Source: Candidatus Gastranaerophilales bacterium (GTDB lineage: Bacteria; Cyanobacteriota; Vampirovibrionia; Gastranaerophilales; UBA9971). From it: a DNA stretch of 11,618 nt. The stretch covers positions 1 to 11,618 of the forward strand of contig JANQGS010000047.1 of NCBI GenBank assembly GCA_028277195.1. Direction: 5' to 3'. The notes under the pieces were generated by a model. The model ran no database searches, was not told the origin of the DNA, and worked only from the letters and a program-made list of their open reading frames with translations. Positions 5,738 to 11,618 of this stretch are shown here, one piece after another (position 1 is the first letter of the stretch; every line of letters begins with the position of its first letter). Made by a program: the position numbers and the translations under genes.

Positions 5738-6849
5738 TTTATTTCCCCTGCTTTTTCATACACTTTTTCTCTCGGAATTGTAAACCTGAAAATACTTCCC
5801 CTGTTAACTTCGCTCTCCACCCATATTTTGCCCTCATGCGCCTCTACAATCCGGCTGCTTAAATATAAACCAAGCCCTGTGCTGGTAGAGCGTTTTTTGC
5901 CCGTTCCCTGCGAAAACCTCCGAAATAGCCTTGGCAGGTCTTCTTTTGGTATGCCTATGCCTGTATCCTCAACTGAGACGGTTACTTCTTTTTCGTCAAA
6001 ATTAACCTTAACGTTTATTTCTCCGCCTTTGGGGGTATTTTTAATGCCGTTGCCCAGAAAGTTTGCCAGGACACGTTTTATTTCGTGCCTGTCAGCGTAA
6101 ATTTTTTCATTTTTTATCTCATTGAAGGTTATTTCGAGCCCTTTACCCTCAGCGAGCGGTTGGATTTCTTTTATGCATTGATTAACCATGTCCGAGAGCA
6201 CAAAATTTTCCCTGCAAAGCATAAGCTGGCCTGATTCATACCTGTATACCTCAAGCAGTGCGTTAACAAGCCCGAGCATGTCCTGGTTGCTGTGCATCAT
6301 TGTTTGGAGGAGGGTTTTTTGCTTTTCCCCCAATTCGCCGAGAGAGCCGTCCACAAAAAATTGCAATGTCTGAATAGCCGCTAATAGCGGTGTCCTGAGG
6401 TCATGTGTAAGGGTTGCGATAAAATCGTCCCTGAGCCTTTCTATTTCCTGCTGTTTTTTTATAATTTCATTAAGCTGGATTTTTTCAAGGCCGTTTTTAA
6501 TGCACAACATTAAATCATCATTGTCCCAGGGTTTTTCTATGTATCTATACAGCCCTATCTCGTTTATGGCCCTTATAGCGCTCTCCTTGTCGGCATAGCC
6601 GGTCAAGAGTATGAGGGTTGCGTGCGGGTTGGATTTCCGGGCTTTTTTAAGGAGCTCAATCCCATTCAGCCCCGGCATATAAAAATCGGATATAACCAAA
6701 TCAACCCGGTTACTCCTTATATATTCCAGTGCCTCAAGCGGGGAGTTAAATATATTGGGAGGGTTATAACCCTCCAGTTTAAGGAGCATCCTCAGGTTGG
6801 AGGTTATTATTTCCTCATCGTCAACTATTACAATATTATAGTTATCCAT
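5734..6849 (-). CDS. receiver domain-histidine kinase (REC-HisKA-HATPase_c)
   Basis: A 371-residue soluble kinase with the receiver at the N-terminus and no membrane segment or sensor domain. The receiver (about 4-122) has D10/D11, phosphoacceptor D55 in SDFYMPG, T83 and K106 in the EKPWDN phrase. A coiled linker (122-140) leads to the HisKA dimerisation helix with phosphorylatable H149 in THDLRTP. The ATPase domain follows: N-box with N263 and N267, G1 box DTGIGIP (295-301), F-box FRRFSQG, and G2 box TGLGLYL (324-330). All catalytic residues are present. In this family the N-terminal receiver acts as the input, so the kinase probably responds to phosphorylation by another protein; the hybrid CheA two genes upstream is the obvious candidate (inference). 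It ends in a 4-base overlap with the NarL-type regulator and starts 8 bases after the tsaC stop. Ribosome site is poor: AGGA abuts the ATG. Confidence 0.92.
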   Translation of the reverse strand: MDNYNIVIVDDEEIITSNLRMLLKLEGYNPPNIFNSPLEALEYIRSNRVDLVISDFYMPGLNGIELLKKARKSNPHATLILLTGYADKESAIRAINEIGLYRYIEKPWDNDDLMLCIKNGLEKIQLNEIIKKQQEIERLRDDFIATLTHDLRTPLLAAIQTLQFFVDGSLGELGEKQKTLLQTMMHSNQDMLGLVNALLEVYRYESGQLMLCRENFVLSDMVNQCIKEIQPLAEGKGLEITFNEIKNEKIYADRHEIKRVLANFLGNGIKNTPKGGEINVKVNFDEKEVTVSVEDTGIGIPKEDLPRLFRRFSQGTGKKRSTSTGLGLYLSSRIVEAHEGKIWVESEVNRGSIFRFTIPREKVYEKAGEIK

Positions 6850-6856
6850 TCCTAGG

Positions 6857-6865
6857 ATTATATCA
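6857..6865 (-). promoter_or_regulatory. possible internal extended -10 promoter at the tsaC/kinase junction
   Basis: The minus strand reads TGA-TATAAT across the tsaC stop codon (6865 to 6857), 7 bases before the kinase ATG at 6849. A transcript from here would begin at about the start codon. No -35 is recognisable, and the sequence also has to encode the last TsaC residues and the stop, so it could be chance. Confidence 0.25.
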
Positions 6866-7433
6866 TTAAGTGTTCAATAGCGCCTTTTCGTAACATTTTT
6901 ACATTATTGTTCTCATCAACCGACACTACCGTGGATTCTTTTCCTCCAACAGGAAAACCGCAATCCTCAAGTATATAATCCACGCTTATGACATCTTCCC
7001 TTTTTGCTACAGAACCCATTCCCGAAATATTTGCGCTTGTTGTAGCCAGCACCGGCTCGTCAAGCGCTTTTTCAATTATTTCAAAAAAAACGGGATGCTC
7101 CGGCACTCTTATGCCTACTGTATCAAAACCTGATGTTATATAACCAGGAGTGCGCGCGCTTTTTTTTACAACTATTGTAAGCGGGCCGGGAAAGTATTTT
7201 TCAGCCAGTTCTCGGGCAATCGGCGGCAATTTCCCGACATAAGGCAACAGGTATTCTAGCTTGCTGCTCAGCAAAATAAGGGGTTTGTTTTTTTCCCGTT
7301 TTTTAATTTCATAAATTTTTTTTACGGCTTTTTCACTCTCGACAAGACAGCCTATTCCCCATACAGTGTCTGTGGGAAAGGCTATTACTCCATTATCTTT
7401 GAGAATGTCGGATATTTTTAGGGTATTAAGCAT
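6858..7433 (-). CDS. tsaC: threonylcarbamoyl-AMP synthase, TsaC/YrdC type
   Basis: This enzyme makes threonylcarbamoyl-AMP from threonine, bicarbonate and ATP, the first step of the universal t6A37 modification of ANN-decoding tRNAs; the TsaD complex completes it. The 191 residues form a single YrdC/Sua5 domain without the extra C-terminal domain of Sua5, so it is the short TsaC form at normal length. Visible family motifs are FPTDTVWGIG (19-28), the substrate-binding KKREKNKPL (44-52), FPGPLT (81-86), GIRVPEHP (107-114), TSANISG (132-138), GKESTVV (164-170) and RKGAI (182-186). It sits inside a signalling operon, 18 bases after the hybrid CheA gene and 8 bases before the receiver-histidine kinase. 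Its ribosome site is weak (AGGG about 13 bases away), so translation may depend on upstream ribosomes. No functional tie to chemosensing is known; it may merely be co-transcribed. Confidence 0.9.
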   Translation of the reverse strand: MLNTLKISDILKDNGVIAFPTDTVWGIGCLVESEKAVKKIYEIKKREKNKPLILLSSKLEYLLPYVGKLPPIARELAEKYFPGPLTIVVKKSARTPGYITSGFDTVGIRVPEHPVFFEIIEKALDEPVLATTSANISGMGSVAKREDVISVDYILEDCGFPVGGKESTVVSVDENNNVKMLRKGAIEHLMI

Positions 7434-7451
7434 TTATCTATTTGAACCCTG

Positions 7452-10400
7452 CTACTTAATTAAGCTCTGTATTGTACTTAATAACTCCTCCTGGCCGAAC
7501 TTGTTTTTTGTAATGTAGGCGTCAGCGCCGGCATCTATCCCCTTTCTCCTGTCATCTTCCGAGGTCAGGGAAGTAACAAGTATAACCGGGGTATCCTTTA
7601 GTGTTTCGTTGTTGCGAATCCTTTCCGTCAGCTCAAAACCGTTTATTTCAGGCATTTCCACATCGCTCACAACAACGTCATACTCCTCGCTCACCAGTTT
7701 TGTGAGCGCTTCAAAACCGTTAACAGCAACATCTACGTGATAACCGGCGGTTTTTATGATATTTCTCTGGAGAAGTCTTGTGGTTGTTGAATCATCCACA
7801 ACCAATACGCTTTTCCTGCCGGTTTCCCTGGCTTTTTCGGGTTCTCTTGACGGTTTTTTCACCAGGCAGCCGAAATTCATATACGCTGATTTTACCAGGT
7901 CGTTTACATTCAATATAAGACAGAGGTCCCCCGAGCCGAGAGTCGTAATTCCGGCAATATTTCTTACCCTTATAAGCGGCGCGCAAAGGTTTTTATGCAG
8001 GATTTCCTGGTCCCCGACAAGCCTGTCCACTATAAAGCCTATCTGGGTATCCTCGGCCTGGACCACTATTACAACAAGTTTATCAGGTTCATGGCCGTTT
8101 TCCTGCAGCTCAAGCACGCTTGAGAGAGGGCAGACGGGAACTGTCCTGTCCTCAATTATGATTGTTTTCCGGCCTTCTTTATAGAGTATTTTGCTTTTAT
8201 CAACAAGGTGGGTTGTTTTTATTGAACTCGTTGGTATGGCAAAAGTCTGGTCATTTACATTTACAAGGAAAGATTTAATCGTTGCCATGGTTACGGGGAG
8301 CTGTATTGTAACCTGGCATCCCCTGCCCAGCACTGATTTTACCTTAACCTTGCCGTTAAGCTGGGATATTTTTGTGTAGACAATGTCCAGCCCTATTCCC
8401 CTTCCTGAAATATCTGTTACGGTTTCGCCCGTTGAGAACCCGGGCCAGAATATTATGTTCATTACCTGCTCTTCCGACATTGCCTCGAGCTCTTCGGGGG
8501 TTAACAGGCCTTTTTGGAGAACTTTTTTCTTTATAGCCTCGGTGTCAATACCTTTACCGTCATCGCTTATTTCAATCAAAACACTGTTTTCAAGATGGCA
8601 TGCCCCGATAGCGATTTTCCCGGTCGGAGACTTGCCGTTTTTTACCCTTTCGGCGGCAGGCTCAATGCCATGGTCTATGGCGTTTCTTATAATATGCATC
8701 AGGGGGGATTTTATTTCTTCAATAATCTTTTTATCTACGCTTGTTTCACTTCCGGTTATAACAAAATCTATATCCTTGTTTTTTTCCCTGGCAATATCCC
8801 TTACCATGCGGGGAAACAGGTGGAATATGGTGGCCAGGGGCAATACCCTTACGCTTTTAATTTTTTCCTCAAGCCCGTTAACTATAAGGTTTAGCCTGGC
8901 ATCGTCTTCCTGGATAACCTTATAAAGGGAGTTCATTTTAGTCATCAGGGTTGATATTTTGGTTGAGTTATCCTCAATAAAGGTATTTACGCTTTTGCTG
9001 AGGGAGTTTGTGGCTGTGGGAGAGAACCCTTTTTCCGAGGCTTTGTGGTATTTTTCAATATGCCTGAAATATTGCTTTGTTTTGCCCCAGTCCCTGTACC
9101 ACTCCTCAATTGAGCGGATTATTCTTTCCGTATCGCTCAAATGCTCCTTTGCCTTGATTTTAGCTATAATTAGTTCCCCGACCTGGTTTACGAGCTGGTC
9201 AAGTTTATGTGTATCTACTCTCAGGGTTTTAATGGTGTTAGTTTCGCCGAATTTTAAATCAAATTGCCTTTGCTTTTCTTCGTTCTGGGCATTATTTTTC
9301 GGGAAAATATCAGCATTTCGCCTTATGGGAGGCAGGTTTACCTTTGAAGCAGGTGGGGCTTTTGTGTTTACTTCCTCTTTTGCGGGTTCGGGTTCTTTTT
9401 GCGAGGAGAATTTCAACATTTGCTGGAGCACCGTTATCCTTTGCAGGATAAGGCCCGGGTCTTCCCTTACTTCCCCGGGGGCATTCATCATCCGGGCCGC
9501 CTCGCCGAAACTTTCCTCAATAACGTTAATCATATCCCGGTTTAAAGGCGCGTCTTTTTTCCAGGAAAAGACGAGTATTTCAGAAATTTTCCCCAGGATT
9601 TCCCTGATTTGCGCGTTAGTGGCGGTATTTTCCAGGGCTTTTATCCCGGAGATAACCCCGTCAAATTTTTTAATATTATCTTCCGTATGCAGGGAAAATA
9701 TGGTTATATTATTTTTTATAAGCTCTGTTTCAATGTTTTCAGAAGTTTCCTCTTTTTTTTTACATTCTTCTGTTGCTTCTTTTATTTCTTCTGTTTCTTC
9801 CGGCTTTTCTTCAGGGCATTCGTCGGGGATTTCTTCCGGGAATTCCCCGGGGGAATTGTAGGACAATCTCTCGTATAGCAGGGCAAAATCCTCAAATAAT
9901 TCCTCCAACTCCGCCACCTCATCGTCAAGCAGTACACTGCTGCCCTTTAGCGCCGCATCAACCTTATTCCTTATGTCGTAAATCAGGCATTTACCGCGCT
10001 GGCTGTCAAAGGATTCAATCTGTTCAATTAATTTATCCACGAAAAATAAAAATTCTTCCAGGGCGTCTGTGCTGGTGGAAAAAATTTTTAATTTTTCTAT
10101 GTTTACCCTGATTTGTGTTATGAGCTGTTTAATATCCCGTTCATTTTTGGAAAACACAACCTGTGAGGGCGGTGCGCTGTAATCCTCTTCCTTAAGCCGG
10201 GGGTTTTCCGTTTCTATAATGCTTTCCAGGGACTTAATAACGGGTTCTATTTCCTGTGATTGGGATTTTCCCATTGTTTCAATTGACTCATTTACGATAG
10301 AGCCTATGGCGTCAACCGCTTTGCAGAGGGCGTCAATTATTTCCGGCGTAACCTCCAGGTGGTTTTCCCTGGCAAGGCCCAGAACATCCTCAACTTTATG

Positions 10401-10607
10401 GGCAATGGACTGTATGTCCTCAAGCCCTATCATACGGGCAGCGCCTTTAAGGGAGTGGGCCTCACGGAAGAGTTCGGATATTACGGAATGGTCCCTGGGG
10501 TTGGATTCGAGCTTAAGGAGGTTTTTATTTAATTTTTGTATCTGCTCTTCACTTTCTTCCCTGAAAATATTTAGTATTTCTTCCAGTTCATGTTCTAGGA
10601 AATCCAT
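7452..10607 (-). CDS. cheA: hybrid chemosensory histidine kinase CheA with C-terminal receiver
   Basis: A 1051-residue soluble CheA-type kinase that autophosphorylates in response to chemoreceptors. Domains in order: HPt/P1 (about 1-130) with phosphorylatable H51 in EAHSLKGAA; two helical regions (about 155-250 and 300-400) separated by a Glu-rich linker at 253-290; an enlarged P3 dimerisation domain (about 459-590, QLVNQVGELIIAK); a P4 ATPase with N-box PLMHIIRNAIDHGIEP (635-650), G1 DDGKGID (682-688) and G2 GRGIGLDIV (735-743); a CheW-like P5 (about 775-905); and a receiver (about 933-1051) with D938/D939, phosphoacceptor D982, T1012 and K1034. No recognisable P2 docking domain is present. 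Canonical CheA is about 650 residues, so this resembles the hybrid kinases of Tfp, Frz and ACF-type systems. AAGG lies 9 bases before the ATG and overlaps the receptor stop codon (10-base gap), implying coupled expression with that receptor. The whole reading frame is intact. Confidence 0.95.
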   Translation of the reverse strand: MDFLEHELEEILNIFREESEEQIQKLNKNLLKLESNPRDHSVISELFREAHSLKGAARMIGLEDIQSIAHKVEDVLGLARENHLEVTPEIIDALCKAVDAIGSIVNESIETMGKSQSQEIEPVIKSLESIIETENPRLKEEDYSAPPSQVVFSKNERDIKQLITQIRVNIEKLKIFSTSTDALEEFLFFVDKLIEQIESFDSQRGKCLIYDIRNKVDAALKGSSVLLDDEVAELEELFEDFALLYERLSYNSPGEFPEEIPDECPEEKPEETEEIKEATEECKKKEETSENIETELIKNNITIFSLHTEDNIKKFDGVISGIKALENTATNAQIREILGKISEILVFSWKKDAPLNRDMINVIEESFGEAARMMNAPGEVREDPGLILQRITVLQQMLKFSSQKEPEPAKEEVNTKAPPASKVNLPPIRRNADIFPKNNAQNEEKQRQFDLKFGETNTIKTLRVDTHKLDQLVNQVGELIIAKIKAKEHLSDTERIIRSIEEWYRDWGKTKQYFRHIEKYHKASEKGFSPTATNSLSKSVNTFIEDNSTKISTLMTKMNSLYKVIQEDDARLNLIVNGLEEKIKSVRVLPLATIFHLFPRMVRDIAREKNKDIDFVITGSETSVDKKIIEEIKSPLMHIIRNAIDHGIEPAAERVKNGKSPTGKIAIGACHLENSVLIEISDDGKGIDTEAIKKKVLQKGLLTPEELEAMSEEQVMNIIFWPGFSTGETVTDISGRGIGLDIVYTKISQLNGKVKVKSVLGRGCQVTIQLPVTMATIKSFLVNVNDQTFAIPTSSIKTTHLVDKSKILYKEGRKTIIIEDRTVPVCPLSSVLELQENGHEPDKLVVIVVQAEDTQIGFIVDRLVGDQEILHKNLCAPLIRVRNIAGITTLGSGDLCLILNVNDLVKSAYMNFGCLVKKPSREPEKARETGRKSVLVVDDSTTTRLLQRNIIKTAGYHVDVAVNGFEALTKLVSEEYDVVVSDVEMPEINGFELTERIRNNETLKDTPVILVTSLTSEDDRRKGIDAGADAYITKNKFGQEELLSTIQSLIK

Positions 10608-10617
10608 TTAAAATACC

Positions 10618-11618
10618 TTATTTGCGACTTATTGAATTAGTCTCTATTCCTATAATGTTGCTTTTAAGTGTGTCAGAGGTTTCTTTCAGCTCCTTAATCG
10701 ATAAAAGGGTATGGTGTACTTTTTCCGAGCACTCCAGCAAGCCGGAATCAAGCTGGTGTATAAGGTTATTCACTTCTGTGGTGCACTCAAGCTGGTTATC
10801 CACATCCTTTATTATCCAGTCAACCGAGCTGACTGTTTCCTGGATTGTGGCCCTTAATTTTTCTATGTTTTGCGCTATCTGGTGCGCTAAATCAACGCCT
10901 GATTCTATTTCCTTTGTTCCTTCCTCGGTTGCCATGACCGTGGAGTTTGTAGCCTGCTGGATATCATAAATAAGTGAGGTTATTTTGGCGGTTGCCTGCT
11001 TGCTTTCATCGGCGAGCTTCCTGATTTCGCTGGCGACCACCGCGAACCCCTTGCCGTGTTCCCCTGCTCTTGCGGCTTCTACGGCAGCGTTAAGGGCAAG
11101 CATGTTTGTCTGTTCGGTAATATCCTCAACCACTCCTATTATGCTGCCTATTTGCTGGGTATGTTCGCTCAATTCCAGGATTAATTCAGCTATGATTTCT
11201 ATTTTTTGTTTTAATGTGCTCATTTTTTCAATATTCTGCTCAACGGAGTTTTGTTCATTGCTGGACAAATCAAGCGATTTTCTGGAATTTTTGGCTACTT
11301 CCAGGGTACTTTCCTTTGTTTTCAGCGAGGATTTTTTCAGTTTCTCGATTTCATCGGCAGAGCTCTTTAAAATTTTCATATGCTTGTTCAGGGCGTTCTC
11401 CTGCATGCCGGTTTCCTTTATGATTTCTTCCGAGGCCGAGCCCGCGCGGAAAACAGCGTCATAAACATAGTCGGAAATATTATTGTACGCCCACTTCCTT
11501 AACAGCTCAACAGATATAACACTCAAAAACGAGAGCGTTATTATTGAAATGACCCAGGGAGTGTAATCATCGCCCATATACTTAACTTTGTAAATTCCGA
11601 GCGCTCCTATGAAACTGA
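10618..11618 (-). CDS. methyl-accepting chemotaxis protein (partial, 5' end beyond the window)
   Basis: A membrane chemoreceptor that relays signals to CheA. Numbering from the ATG at 11577, a transmembrane helix spans about 8-25 and a long helical cytoplasmic coiled coil follows. It contains the hallmark hairpin tip: EDITEQTNMLALNAA (151-165), then EAARAGEHGKGFAVVASE, with the tip at E173 and the CheA/CheW contact surface intact. No HAMP domain is evident between membrane and coiled coil. I do not accept 11577 as the true start. It has no ribosome site, and the same frame stays open for 13 more codons to the window edge, encoding hydrophobic SFIGALGIYKVKY, which looks like the end of another membrane helix. 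The protein probably has two or more membrane segments and its sensor part lies outside. It is the first visible gene of the cluster and ends 10 bases before the cheA start. Confidence 0.9.
   Translation of the reverse strand, partial: SFIGALGIYKVKYMGDDYTPWVISIITLSFLSVISVELLRKWAYNNISDYVYDAVFRAGSASEEIIKETGMQENALNKHMKILKSSADEIEKLKKSSLKTKESTLEVAKNSRKSLDLSSNEQNSVEQNIEKMSTLKQKIEIIAELILELSEHTQQIGSIIGVVEDITEQTNMLALNAAVEAARAGEHGKGFAVVASEIRKLADESKQATAKITSLIYDIQQATNSTVMATEEGTKEIESGVDLAHQIAQNIEKLRATIQETVSSVDWIIKDVDNQLECTTEVNNLIHQLDSGLLECSEKVHHTLLSIKELKETSDTLKSNIIGIETNSISRK

Noticed and set aside
6858..7433. TsaC/Sua5 considered as a truncated Sua5 pseudogene
   Set aside because: The short single-domain form is the normal TsaC/YrdC length and all visible motifs are intact.
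8383..8925. 180-codon plus-strand reading frame opposite cheA
   Set aside because: Shadow of the P3/P4 coding region; low-complexity Ser/Phe/Ile product without any recognisable domain.
9738..9851. TTCTTCC-like repetitive stretch, considered as a minisatellite or CRISPR-like array
   Set aside because: It is the complement of Glu-rich codons in the CheA linker (residues 253-290); units are irregular and in frame, with no spacers.
8959..9861. 300-codon plus-strand reading frame opposite cheA
   Set aside because: It is antisense to an intact, motif-rich cheA and its product has biased Ser/Phe/Leu composition typical of the complement of a real gene. No ribosome site or family motif.

Overview
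The window is a gene-dense bacterial chromosome segment of moderate-to-low GC, with no stretch over 300 bases lacking a gene. The host cannot be named from the sequence, but several signs point to the cyanobacterial neighbourhood without photosynthesis (Vampirovibrionia/Melainabacteria or Margulisbacteria-like). Lysine and peptidoglycan precursor synthesis uses LL-diaminopimelate aminotransferase. The NarL-type regulator carries phrases typical of cyanobacterial homologues (WLDPAIA, DRTQAAV). The ATP synthase gamma subunit starts MPNLK like cyanobacterial ones but lacks their central insertion. This placement is an inference of modest confidence.

Layout. (1) 1-1670, minus strand: the 5' part of a SWIM zinc-finger protein, probably the N-terminus of a SNF2-family helicase that runs off the left edge. 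Upstream of it lies a secreted protein with no assigned function and a faint CsgG-like pattern. (2) 1752-3962, plus strand: an aldo/keto reductase followed 30 bases later by dapL, probably one transcript. (3) 3975-4889, minus strand: a lone ATP synthase gamma gene, convergent with dapL and not flanked by other ATP synthase genes; its promoter-like -10 box suggests a leaderless mRNA. (4) 4890-5071: a 182-base AT-rich gap with a perfect 13-bp inverted repeat and an 11-bp tandem duplication. (5) 5072-11618, minus strand: five tightly packed genes in the order chemoreceptor (5' end outside the window), hybrid CheA with a C-terminal receiver, threonylcarbamoyl-AMP synthase (TsaC/Sua5 type), receiver-histidine kinase, and NarL-type response regulator. 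Gaps are 10, 18 and 8 bases and the last pair overlaps by 4.

The five-gene cluster is the most interesting part. It looks like a signalling cascade: a membrane receptor controls CheA, which can pass phosphate to its own receiver or to the receiver of the second kinase, which is translationally coupled to a DNA-binding regulator. No cheW, cheR, cheB or stand-alone cheY lies in the window. This favours control of gene expression (or pili) over classical flagellar chemotaxis, though those genes may lie beyond the right edge. The tRNA-modification gene embedded among the signalling genes is unexpected.
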